Assembly (NCBI GenBank): GCA_003647375.1
Contig: QMMS01000010.1
Span: 1-33,772, forward strand
DNA length: 33,772 nucleotides
DNA from: Deltaproteobacteria bacterium
GTDB lineage: Bacteria > Desulfobacterota > Desulfobacteria > Desulfobacterales > B30-G6
Reading direction: 5' to 3'
Part shown: positions 22,944 to 31,218 of the stretch, piece by piece
Numbering within the stretch: position 1 is the first letter of the stretch
How the letters are laid out: each line of letters opens with the position of its first letter
Notes under the pieces: model-generated
Database searches by the model: none
Seen by the model: the letters and a program-made list of their open reading frames with translations, nothing else
Told to the model about the DNA's origin: nothing
Position numbers and translations under genes: made by a program

Positions 22944-23463
22944 TTAAAAGCTATTCTCCTGATGCATTTCCGGCAACAATTCGTGAAAAATACCAAGATC
23001 ATCTACCAGCAAGGACGCGTAGAAATCGAAAATCTGCTGTCTCACGCCCTGCCCCAATTCGGGTGGTGCCTGGGCGTTCATGATGCCGCTTTTAAGGATA
23101 CACGCCGTGATTTTGCGGGAAACATCAAACGTTGTGCCGAGCCGACCGGAGGACCTGATGCGCAAGCCTTTTTGTTGCAGCAGCAATTCGAGACTTTCAA
23201 GATCTATCTCGATTCTGGCCCTGAGATCGATGTAGAACAGTTTGTTGCAGATCCGACCGGGATACGATATCCCGGTCTACGAGACGTAGATACCCGATAC
23301 CCATGCCGGCAAGTTTCAAGGCGGATGGTGCGCCCAACCCGCCTACCCCTATAATACAGACCTTGGAGTTCTTAAGCCTGACTTGCCCGTCATAACCGAT
23401 GTCCGACAGGACTACCTGGCGGGAATAGGTCTCCAGTTCGCTGTCTGTGAGTTCATTCTGCAT
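22944..23463 (-). pseudogene. Broken ThiF/HesA/MoeB-like gene
   Basis: From ATG 23463 the frame encodes a ThiF-family N terminus: ELTDSELETYSRQVVLSDIG, a nucleotide-binding VCIIGVGGLGAPSALKLAG and LRLVDRDIVSRSDLQ. It stops at 23197-23199, about 170 residues short of the family. In the next frame an open region continues (DLRARIEIDLESLELLLQQKG, then sequence not matching ThiF) to a stop at 22944-22946. The junction near 23215-23235 looks like a frameshift, and the missing adenylation and Cys regions imply a deletion. The N-terminal piece alone lacks catalytic parts. It lies directly upstream of metY; ThiF-like proteins can activate sulfur-carrier proteins for homocysteine synthesis. The downstream ORF could instead be an unrelated small gene. 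Confidence 0.6.
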
Positions 23464-23552
23464 ATTCGGCCCCGAATGGGTATCTTTTCTGTATGGAGCT
23501 GCCACCACAACTGATCTTAACAAAGCATACCACTTTGTAGCTATTCATGTAA

Positions 23553-23566
23553 TTGACCTAAATCAA
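23553..23566 (+). promoter_or_regulatory. FNR/CRP-family binding site
   Basis: TTGAC-CTAA-ATCAA matches the FNR consensus TTGAT-N4-ATCAA in nine of ten half-site bases. It lies 140 bp before the hemerythrin gene, with TATAAT-type -10 elements at 23578-23583 and 23616-23621. Neither spacing is exactly class II, so the start site cannot be set. It could also serve the divergent ThiF-like gene. Confidence 0.5.
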
Positions 23567-23705
23567 TTCTATATTCATATAATGCTGTATATATCAAGTA
23601 TATAGGATTGACGTATATAATACAGTGTAGTAATTATTGCCTGAGAGTCAAATAGTACATTGAACCGGAAAAATTAAGTTTTACCCGGCAACAAGGAGAA
23701 GCTAA

Positions 23706-24257
23706 ATGAAAGCGACTGAGATACTTGCAAACGAGCATCGCCTCATTCTGAAGGCCTTGGATACGTTTACGCTTGCCAAAAAAAGACTTGAGAACGGGGA
23801 GCACCCTGAGGGCACTTTTTTTGAGAAAGCTGTGGAATTTTCAAAAACTTTTTCAGATAAATTCCATCACTTCAAAGAAGAATATCTCCTGTTCGGGTTG
23901 CTGGCCCAGAAAAAAGACGGTGCTCTGGATCTTGAAATTGGAGCGTTGCGGTATCAGCATGAACGAAACAGGTTTTTCCTAAAAAATATTGAACAATCAA
24001 TTGACGGGTACGATCTGAACAATGAGATCGCCACAACTACCATTCTTGAAAACCTGGCATCTTATAGTTCGATTTTACGTCGTCACATCTACAAGGAAGA
24101 CCATATTTTATTCAAACTGGCAGATCAGGAACTCAGCCAGGAGGAACATAAGTCACTTTTGGAGCAATTTGAGTTTGAAGATCAAAAAGCCGGCGGGCAG
24201 AGAATCTATGAGCACAACAGGGGGCTGGTGGTCGAAATGGAGCGTATAGTTCAATAG
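23706..24257 (+). CDS. Hemerythrin-like (HHE) domain protein
   Basis: A 183-aa four-helix protein with the HHE-type di-iron pattern: EHRLI (H11), FHHFKEEYLLF (around 54-64), QHERNR near 90 and HIYKEDHILF (around 123-132), which provide the His/Glu ligands expected for a mu-oxo di-iron site. Likely roles are O2, NO or iron sensing or storage in the cytoplasm; no signal peptide is visible. A GGAG ribosome-binding site precedes ATG 23706. It is preceded by an FNR-like site and followed 49 bp later by the kinase/phosphatase genes, which suggests an oxygen- or redox-responsive unit. Confidence 0.9.
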   Translation: MKATEILANEHRLILKALDTFTLAKKRLENGEHPEGTFFEKAVEFSKTFSDKFHHFKEEYLLFGLLAQKKDGALDLEIGALRYQHERNRFFLKNIEQSIDGYDLNNEIATTTILENLASYSSILRRHIYKEDHILFKLADQELSQEEHKSLLEQFEFEDQKAGGQRIYEHNRGLVVEMERIVQ

Positions 24258-24306
24258 GTTTCGAGATCACCAAATTGACGATCCAAATTCCGTAAGATGG
24301 TGCGAC

Positions 24307-25803
24307 ATGGCAAATGGAAAGCTGAACTGCTGGGAATATAAAAAATGTGCTCGCGAGAAGATAGACCAAAATACGGGCGGGTTGTCGGTATGCCCTGCCG
24401 CATCGGACGCGTCATTTGATGGCATTAACTCAGGCCACAATGGTGGCAGGTTCTGCTGGGCGGTTGCAGGAACATGCTGTGCTGGAAAGGTGCAGGGCAC
24501 CTATGCGCAGAAACGTGAATCATGTATGGACTGCGATTTTTACAAGATTGTCTGCGCTGAAGAAGGTACTGCAAACCTGCGCACAAAATTCTTACGGTTT
24601 GTGCCCCTGGGTTGCGGCAGTTCGTTTCTCAGGGACATGACCGTAAGACATATCAAAAAGGGGGAGCGCTTTATCAATCAAGGTGACCGGGGAGAGGCAT
24701 CTTACATCATTCAACGTGGCTCGGCACTCTTACTGGTGGAGAAGGAAGGTGAATTTCATCCGGTTGATCACCGTGGTGAGGGCGATATTCTGGGTATGTC
24801 AGCCCTGTTTACCGGAGAGCCGAGACAAGCACACGTTGAGGCTGAATCCAATATGGTCGTGTGGGTCATCAATAAGACAACGTTAGATGATATCTCGGTA
24901 AATGACCCTGACCTGAGCGAATTTCTAACAGAAATCGTGGCCGACCGTTTCGATTCAAAAAGACCGGTGGCCGAGAGAACCATTGGCAAATACATCACCA
25001 CCGGCATTATCGGTCGCGGCGGGTACAGCATCGTATACAAGGGCGTACATCAAAACAGCGGTTTTCCGGTGGCCGTAAAAATGATGCGTCATGACCTTTC
25101 CATGAAACCGGAATTTTTTAGCAGTTTTCGCAACGAAGCCAAGATTATCTCAAATCTGAACCACAGAGGCATTGTCAGGGTGTACGATGTCGAAGAGAGG
25201 TTCAAAACGCTTTTCATCATCATGGAACACCTCGAGGGTGAGTCGCTCAATGACATGCGCAAACGGTTGAACACTCTATCACCGGACTTGGCGGCTAACG
25301 TTATTACTCAGGTTGGCCACGCTCTTTATTATGCCCACAAACAAGGCATTGTTCACCGGGATATTAACCCGGACAACATGTTTATTCAGAAAAACAGGCG
25401 GGTAAAGCTATTAGATTTCGGTGTAGCCTGTCCCATCAGCACGGATGATTATCAATTCGGGTGTGCGATGTCATACCTGGCCCCCGAGCTTTTAGATGGT
25501 GCTCCGGCGGATCAGCAGAGCGATATCTATTCGCTTGGTATCACTGCCTATGAGTTGGTTGCCGGTAAACGGCCATACCCGGAAGAGAGCGTAGCCAATC
25601 TGATCAAGATGAAGCGGTCAATGGATATTCCGGATCTTTCTGGAAAAGTGCCCGGTCTAACGGAGAATTTACGCAGATTCATAAGCAAATCCTGTGTCCG
25701 TGATCCGCATAAAAGATACCAAGACATGGGCCAGGCACTGGGTGACCTTCTCTCTCCCCAAGACAAGAGCGACATTTCAAGCAGGTTAGGGAAGAATACG
25801 TGA
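24307..25803 (+). CDS. Cys-rich / cyclic-nucleotide-binding / Ser-Thr protein kinase
   Basis: A 498-aa three-part protein. An N-terminal Cys/Trp domain (1-90) has C8-W9, C14, C29, C50-W51, C57/C58, C73 and C76, plus conserved NGGRFCW, VAGT and QGT motifs. A cyclic-nucleotide-binding-like domain (about 100-215) contains GERFINQGDRGEASYIIQRG and GEGDILGMSALFTGEPR. A Hanks-type kinase (about 228-480) has a Gly-rich loop GRGGYSIVY, K258, E277, HRDINPDN (350-357, catalytic D352), DFG (370-372) and APE (392-394). The kinase therefore looks active. The Cys domain may bind a metal or cluster and the cNMP domain a nucleotide or other ligand, so both probably gate the kinase. It overlaps the phosphatase gene (GTGA). 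Confidence 0.93.
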   Translation: MANGKLNCWEYKKCAREKIDQNTGGLSVCPAASDASFDGINSGHNGGRFCWAVAGTCCAGKVQGTYAQKRESCMDCDFYKIVCAEEGTANLRTKFLRFVPLGCGSSFLRDMTVRHIKKGERFINQGDRGEASYIIQRGSALLLVEKEGEFHPVDHRGEGDILGMSALFTGEPRQAHVEAESNMVVWVINKTTLDDISVNDPDLSEFLTEIVADRFDSKRPVAERTIGKYITTGIIGRGGYSIVYKGVHQNSGFPVAVKMMRHDLSMKPEFFSSFRNEAKIISNLNHRGIVRVYDVEERFKTLFIIMEHLEGESLNDMRKRLNTLSPDLAANVITQVGHALYYAHKQGIVHRDINPDNMFIQKNRRVKLLDFGVACPISTDDYQFGCAMSYLAPELLDGAPADQQSDIYSLGITAYELVAGKRPYPEESVANLIKMKRSMDIPDLSGKVPGLTENLRRFISKSCVRDPHKRYQDMGQALGDLLSPQDKSDISSRLGKNT

Positions 25804-26813
25804 TATCCGGAAAGATAAATTGTTGGGAAGCGTTAAAGTGCGGAAGGGAGCCCGGAGGTGCCAATGCAGAGGAACTGGGTACATGCCCGGCTGCTGTCGA
25901 TGCAACGTTTGACGGTTTCAACCAGGGTTCCAAGGGAGGCAGGCTCTGCTGGCTGGTAGCCGGAACATTTTGTGAGGGAGAGGCCCAGGGGACATTCGCA
26001 AAAAAGCAGATTTCATGCAGGGATTGCAGTTTTTACGAACAGGTGCACGCCGAGGAAGGAACCGCAAGACTATCGGACGGATCAATAAATGTGTTTGCCA
26101 TCAGCAATAAGGGTCGCGTCCTTACATACAATGAAGACAGATACTTCATACGAATACTGGAGGACGGAGCCACACTTGTCGGTATCGCGGACGGACTGGG
26201 CGGAGAGGTTTCAGGTGACTACGCTGCTGAGATTATAACCGGAAGACTGGCGGGTATGCGTTCTGTCGAGAAAGGGTTCGAAACCGAGCAGTTGACCGCC
26301 TTTGCTAATGAAAGCGATAAGGCAATTCTGGAAGAATCGAGAAGGTACACGGATCTGGAGGCGATGGGAACAACGCTCCTTTGCGCCGTCATTAGGGAAG
26401 ATAAGGCGTACTGGGTTCATGTTGGTGACAGTCGCCTTTACCTTTTTCGTGAATCAAGGCTACTCCAGATAACCGAGGATCAGACCCTTGCCCGGTTTTT
26501 GGTAAAAGAGGAGGAAATCAGACCCGAACATGTGTCTACCCATTATTCCAGAAATGTAATGGATCAATACATCGGCTGCGGGTACTGTGAGCCTGAATCC
26601 GGAAGCCTTGGATTAAAACGAAGAGATCTTGTAATCCTCATGACAGACGGACTTCACAAAACCATTCCGGATGAAAAAATGGCTGAAATTCTCAGGAAAA
26701 GCAGCAGTATAGAATCCCGGGCAAGATCGCTGCTCGGGGCAGCTCTGGAAAATGGAGGAAATGACAACATCACTATCGTGGTGGCGGAAGTCACCCGGAA
26801 GATATACAAATAG
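25800..26813 (+). CDS. Cys-rich domain fused to PP2C-type phosphatase
   Basis: A 337-aa protein starting at GTG 25800, overlapping the kinase stop by 4 bp. Its first 90 residues repeat the kinase's N-terminal domain: C8-W9, C14, C29, C50-W51, C58, C73 and C76, with DATFDGFN, GGRLCW and VAGT. The PP2C domain (about 98-332) has N111-E-D113, the metal ligand D131 in IADGLGG, GDSR (209-212), D283 in TDGL and N321-D322-N323 in GGNDNITIV, so the metal-binding site appears complete. It is the likely antagonist of the preceding kinase. The shared N-terminal domain suggests both enzymes respond to one signal or dock to one partner. Confidence 0.93.
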   Translation: MISGKINCWEALKCGREPGGANAEELGTCPAAVDATFDGFNQGSKGGRLCWLVAGTFCEGEAQGTFAKKQISCRDCSFYEQVHAEEGTARLSDGSINVFAISNKGRVLTYNEDRYFIRILEDGATLVGIADGLGGEVSGDYAAEIITGRLAGMRSVEKGFETEQLTAFANESDKAILEESRRYTDLEAMGTTLLCAVIREDKAYWVHVGDSRLYLFRESRLLQITEDQTLARFLVKEEEIRPEHVSTHYSRNVMDQYIGCGYCEPESGSLGLKRRDLVILMTDGLHKTIPDEKMAEILRKSSSIESRARSLLGAALENGGNDNITIVVAEVTRKIYK

Positions 26814-26822
26814 GAATGCGAA

Positions 26823-27359
26823 ATGAACTACTTTAGAAAGATGAGAGGAATTAAGAAAAGTCCACCGGCAGTTTTTTTTTCCGAAATAATCTGGTCCTGG
26901 ATCGGCGCTTTTGTGGGTATATTGGCAGTGGCCGTAATCCATCATAATCTTCTTGACCGCAATGATCTGATCATGATCATCGGTTCTTTCGGTGCTTCGG
27001 CAGTTCTCATATACGGTGCAATCGAAAGCCCACTGGCCCAACCGCGAAATCTTGTCGGGGGGCATATTGTATCAGCCATCATCGGTGTAGCCTCCTACCA
27101 GATGTTTAATGGCACGTTGTGGTTTGCCGCGGCGTTTGCCGTTGCGACCGCAATCGCAGTCATGCATGCCACGAAAACCCTTCATCCCCCCGGCGGGGCC
27201 ACCGCCCTGATTGCTGTTATAGGAAGCCCGCAAATCCACGAACTTGGTTTTTTATATGCATTAATTCCTGTTGGAACCGGAGCCGTGGTTATGCTGTTTA
27301 TAGCGTTATTGATCAACAACATACCGGCACACCGGAGGTATCCGCAGTTCTGGGTATAG
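26823..27359 (+). CDS. HPP-family membrane protein
   Basis: A 178-aa inner-membrane protein of the HPP family, with four or more hydrophobic segments (about 24-45, 54-70, 82-110 and 140-168). The signature motif is KTLHPPGGATALIAV near 120-134, and QPRNLVGGH is the second conserved block. The gene begins 9 bp after the phosphatase stop, so it belongs to the same operon. Some HPP proteins have been linked to nitrite transport, but specificity cannot be inferred here. It could be a target or effector of the kinase/phosphatase pair. Confidence 0.9.
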   Translation: MNYFRKMRGIKKSPPAVFFSEIIWSWIGAFVGILAVAVIHHNLLDRNDLIMIIGSFGASAVLIYGAIESPLAQPRNLVGGHIVSAIIGVASYQMFNGTLWFAAAFAVATAIAVMHATKTLHPPGGATALIAVIGSPQIHELGFLYALIPVGTGAVVMLFIALLINNIPAHRRYPQFWV

Positions 27360-27566
27360 TTACAGTCTGGAAAAATGGCTGGAGTAGTTATAAGGCCTAT
27401 GCCTAATTTATTCACTATTCAAGATTTGACACCATCTGTATTGATCAAAACATGAGCAGAGCATAGCGAATTGCATATTGGGTTGACAAAAAACAATTTG
27501 TGTACTAATTAACTAACATAATGTTACGAATAAATAATTTATTAAGATATCCAGCGCGCTAGTGAC

Positions 27567-28691
27567 ATGGAAAATCCTTTCAGTTATACCGGCATTGTAA
27601 AAGGCAAAGCATTTTGCAACCGGGAAACCGAGCAAACGGAATTGCTCGGTTTTATCAGGGGATCTCAGAACATACTCCTGTATTCTCACCGGCGCTATGG
27701 GAAAAGTTCACTTATTTTTAAGCTTTTCGAACGACTCGATCGGCAGCGACCCAAATTCGGTACACTCTATGTTGAATTATACGGCACCTTGTCTGAAAAG
27801 GATTTTGTTGCTGCCATTCTGACGAGTTTGAGCCAAATCGAATCCAGGCTTGAAAAACTGGCTCAACTAGTTCGCGGTGCGATTCAGTCGGTTAAGTTCG
27901 GTTTGTCTATCGACCCCATCAGCAATTCACCCGGTATTTCCATTTCCTTTGATTCAAGCTACGATGAAGCGGTGTTAAGTAATGCATTGGGGTTGCTAGG
28001 CAGTTTTTCCAAAAGCCGCAAACTCTTGGTGGTGTTTGATGAGTTTCAGGAAATTGCGAATTATAAACAGGCGGGATTTGAGAAAAGACTCAGGGCAATA
28101 ATCCAGCAGCACGACAATATCAGTTATATATTTTGCGGCAGCAAACGTCACATTCTAAATGAAATTTTTTCCAATCAGAATCGAGCTTTCTATAAGCTGG
28201 CTCAAAGTTACCCATTGTCAAAAATAGAGACCAGCCAGTATGTGTCGTGGGCTAAGAATCTCTTTGGGAAATCAGGCCGGAAGATCGGAGCCGAGTTCAT
28301 AGAGGAGATCGTTTTACGCTGTGAAAACCACCCGATGTATGTGCAACAATTTTTATTTTATTTGTGGGAACAAAAAAATACGACGATTTCCCGAGAAACA
28401 GTTGATGAGATAGAACTGAAAGTTCTTCAAACCAGCCAGAATGAATATTTAAATCTCTGGGATTCTCTTACCTTGAATCAGAAAAAAACGCTCAAACTCA
28501 TCATACTTACTGGCGGCAAGGATATATTTTATGCAAGTGCTCTGCAATCAGCTGACCTTAAGGCAGGCTCGCAAGTTACCCGGTCATTGGAAAAACTCGT
28601 CGGTAGTGACATCGTACTGAAAAATAATTACTATAAAATACAGGATGTAATGTTCAAAAATTGGATCCATAAATATTTATTGAAAAGCTGA
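27567..28691 (+). CDS. Archaeal-type ATPase_2 family AAA ATPase
   Basis: A 374-aa P-loop ATPase. Walker A is SHRRYGKSSL (40-49; K46), Walker B is LLVVFDEFQE (153-162; D158, E159), and CGSKRH with the preceding strand resembles the sensor region. The pattern matches the ATPase_2 (DUF234-associated) family, many members of which are mobile or plasmid-associated in archaea and bacteria. The C-terminal ~120 residues look like a winged-helix region (LKAGSQVTRSLEKLVGSDIVLKNNYYKI). The gene is more AT-rich than its neighbours and is preceded by a 207-bp AT-rich spacer, suggesting acquisition by transfer. No partner gene is linked. The ribosome-binding site is weak. Confidence 0.88.
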   Translation: MENPFSYTGIVKGKAFCNRETEQTELLGFIRGSQNILLYSHRRYGKSSLIFKLFERLDRQRPKFGTLYVELYGTLSEKDFVAAILTSLSQIESRLEKLAQLVRGAIQSVKFGLSIDPISNSPGISISFDSSYDEAVLSNALGLLGSFSKSRKLLVVFDEFQEIANYKQAGFEKRLRAIIQQHDNISYIFCGSKRHILNEIFSNQNRAFYKLAQSYPLSKIETSQYVSWAKNLFGKSGRKIGAEFIEEIVLRCENHPMYVQQFLFYLWEQKNTTISRETVDEIELKVLQTSQNEYLNLWDSLTLNQKKTLKLIILTGGKDIFYASALQSADLKAGSQVTRSLEKLVGSDIVLKNNYYKIQDVMFKNWIHKYLLKS

Positions 28692-28707
28692 CACCATTTT
28701 TTCGGTT

Positions 28708-29415
28708 TTATTCGGGTTCAAATCCCGGACACCCGGTCATGATGGCGTGTTTGCGACTCACTGGATATTGGCGGCAGATTTGGGGTTTAACATCATGTAT
28801 ACGGCAGGCCCACCGGTTTTCATGGGGCTTTTTCTGTAAATACGGACATGTTTCAGCAAATGTTCTGGTGCCCGGCTTTATCCAGATCCGGTACACCGCC
28901 TCCCGGCCGTTTTTTTGAAAAGTACCCACCCAGTCAAGAATTTCGCTTCTGCCTGCCTGTTCCCACCGGGCCACATCATCGGACGTGACTTCATTGTGAT
29001 AATCGAGTGTCCGGCAGCATTTGCCGCATTGACGACATGTAAAATCTTCCATGCCCGTCAATATGCGAACACCCGGCTGGCCGCTTGTGGGATCTTTCTC
29101 CGTGAATGCACGTGTCTGGAACACCCGGGAACATACAGCAGTCAGCGTTATGGGATCGGCCTTGCTGTTAGAAATGATGTCACACATGGTCTCTATCAGT
29201 TCGAAATTTTCCAGCCAGCACATTTTCCGCTGGCCGGTCATGCTGATCCAGAGGCCGTCTTTCCCCATTACGCGTTTAGCAATGATATCCCCTTTTGATA
29301 GTACACTGATAATTTCGCTAAAAAGGAGAACTTGCGGTTCATACTGCCTGAAATCCAGGCATACGGCAGCAATTGCCTGCTCTATCGTTAAAAAAATACT
29401 GTCCTTTTCAACCAT
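28708..29415 (-). CDS. YkgJ-type Cys-cluster protein
   Basis: A 235-aa protein whose C-terminal half is a YkgJ-like Fe/Zn-chelating domain: CRQCGKCC (C127, C130, C133, C134) and further Cys in CPYL, WACRIHDVKPQICRQYP and TGCPGF. The N-terminal ~100 residues have no recognised motif and include C66, C78 and C95. No activity is known for this family. The gene begins 12 bp after the stop of the antiporter gene, so they are probably cotranscribed. It converges on the ATPase gene with a 16-bp gap. Confidence 0.85.
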   Translation of the reverse strand: MVEKDSIFLTIEQAIAAVCLDFRQYEPQVLLFSEIISVLSKGDIIAKRVMGKDGLWISMTGQRKMCWLENFELIETMCDIISNSKADPITLTAVCSRVFQTRAFTEKDPTSGQPGVRILTGMEDFTCRQCGKCCRTLDYHNEVTSDDVARWEQAGRSEILDWVGTFQKNGREAVYRIWIKPGTRTFAETCPYLQKKPHENRWACRIHDVKPQICRQYPVSRKHAIMTGCPGFEPE

Positions 29416-29427
29416 GGGATTGTTACT

Positions 29428-31101
29428 CTACTTCGGTGTTTGCCCGCAACGGTGACAGGCTACCAGAGCGCCCGATTCATCGATTAGATGCTCTACGATC
29501 TGCCGACTCAACATGTCTCCCGTGGTGATCTCTTCGTCGACGACGATGTCGGCGCCGGCCTCCTGAAGATCTGCCGTGTGCCGGTTATACCGGCAGCGGA
29601 CAGCAATCGGCAATTGAGGTCGCAGCCGCCGGATCATGGCCACGACCTGAACTGCAGCATGGGGGTCAGGAATCGTCACCACCGCCATGCACACATCGGC
29701 CAGGCCGGCGTGCATCAATATCTCCTCGTGGCCTGCATCTCCAAGATGTAGGCGAAGACCTTGTTGACGGGCATAATCACGGCTCTTGGGATTTACATCG
29801 ATGAGCACAGGTTCCAGCCGGTGCGCTACCAGCGTTTTCACTACCTGTCGCCCGGCAGGTCCAAGCCCAACCACCAGTACCTGGTTGGCCGGAACCGGCT
29901 GTATGGACGAAGAAAGATCTGCTGCCAATGGTTTGCGGTGGGAAATCAGTGCAAGGAGTCGCTCTGTAAAGGTATCGGCGTGGTTAATCAGGTAAGGGGT
30001 GACCAGCATCAACACAATGATCACCGACACTAACAGATCCACCGTATCGGTTGTAAGCACATCGCCACTACGGGCAGCGGCCGCCAGTACAAACGAAAAC
30101 TCGCCCACCTGGCTCAGGGTGATACCTGTTGCCAGAGCCTGGCGGTTGTCGAGACTGAACAGGCGAGTGACGCCATAAATAATCACGGTTTTCAGCATCA
30201 GAACTAGCATGGAAACGAGTGCGATCCAGGGGAGGTGGGTGACAAACCACATGGGCTTGGCCTGCATGCCAACTGAAACAAAAAAAAGCGTGACCATGAT
30301 GATGCGCATGGAGCCGATGTCGGCTCGTACCTGGGTGGCAAAGGGGGATTCTCCCAGCAGCATGCCCGCGACAAAAGCACCCAGTGCCGGGGAAAGATGC
30401 AGTTTGTGGGCTGCCCAGGCGGCACCGAAACCCACGGCGATACTCAGCAGAACGGTTAATTCCCGATTGGCAAAGAGTTTGGCCTCACTCAGTAATATCG
30501 GGGCCAGATAATATAGCAGCAAATAGAGAACAGTGGCCAGTCCGATGACCGACAGGGTCATCTTGAGGATGTGCAGTCCGATATTCATCTCTGCCGCAGC
30601 CGGTGTAAAGAAACTCACCATCAGCACCAGGGGAACGATGGCGATATCCTGTAGCAGAAGAATGGCAAGGCATGTCCGGCCTTTGACCGAATCGATTTCC
30701 ACTCGGTCCACCAGCAACCGCAGCACCATGGTGGTAGAACTCAATGCCAGAATGGCTCCCAGTGTGAGGGCACGGGGGAGACCCACCATGGAAAACAATG
30801 CCAAGGTCACCACCAGCATGGTCATCACCACCTGCAGGGTACCCCCGCCGAATGCCATGCGTCCCATTTTCATCAACTGCTTGAAGCTGAACTCCAGGCC
30901 GATGGAAAACAGCAACAGGGCAACCCCCAATTCGGAAGCCTGGTTGACAGCGGCCGTGTTGAACAGCAGGGGGCCGACAATGATGCCTGCCAGAAGATAT
31001 CCCAGTATGGGACTCTGTCCCAGACGCTGGGCCAGGGCGCCCAAGAGAAATGCGCCGCCCAGCAGCATCACCAGTTCCATGACGAAAAACCAGATGTCCA
31101 T
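29428..31101 (-). CDS. Kef-type (CPA2) cation/proton antiporter with TrkA-N domain
   Basis: A 557-aa inner-membrane protein. About 12 hydrophobic segments cover residues 1-375, with the CPA2 features SIGLEF (66-71), LLLQDIAIVPL (148-158; Q151-D152) and LSPALGAFVAGMLLGE. A cytoplasmic nucleotide-binding TrkA-N domain begins VLVVGLGPAGRQVV (407-420), with D434 (LIDVN) for the dinucleotide ribose. The C terminus ends in a CxxC (ACHRCG). It likely exchanges K+ or Na+ for H+, gated by NAD(H) or a related ligand. No KefF/KefG-like ancillary gene is adjacent; the Cys-cluster gene follows instead. Confidence 0.93.
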   Translation of the reverse strand: MDIWFFVMELVMLLGGAFLLGALAQRLGQSPILGYLLAGIIVGPLLFNTAAVNQASELGVALLLFSIGLEFSFKQLMKMGRMAFGGGTLQVVMTMLVVTLALFSMVGLPRALTLGAILALSSTTMVLRLLVDRVEIDSVKGRTCLAILLLQDIAIVPLVLMVSFFTPAAAEMNIGLHILKMTLSVIGLATVLYLLLYYLAPILLSEAKLFANRELTVLLSIAVGFGAAWAAHKLHLSPALGAFVAGMLLGESPFATQVRADIGSMRIIMVTLFFVSVGMQAKPMWFVTHLPWIALVSMLVLMLKTVIIYGVTRLFSLDNRQALATGITLSQVGEFSFVLAAAARSGDVLTTDTVDLLVSVIIVLMLVTPYLINHADTFTERLLALISHRKPLAADLSSSIQPVPANQVLVVGLGPAGRQVVKTLVAHRLEPVLIDVNPKSRDYARQQGLRLHLGDAGHEEILMHAGLADVCMAVVTIPDPHAAVQVVAMIRRLRPQLPIAVRCRYNRHTADLQEAGADIVVDEEITTGDMLSRQIVEHLIDESGALVACHRCGQTPK

Positions 31102-31218
31102 AAATCTAATAATAGAATAATGATGAAAGAAAAAACAAGAATTGTTTTCTAAAAATGTTCGGGCTAAGGTTGTTCGTGATGATGTATCACCATTTCATTT
31201 ATACTGATAGGAGGAGCT

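Noticed and set aside
27483..27522. Sigma-70 promoter for the ATPase gene (TTGACA at 27483)
   Set aside because: The -35 is perfect but no acceptable -10 lies at 16-18 bp; TAATTA at 17 bp matches only two of six positions.
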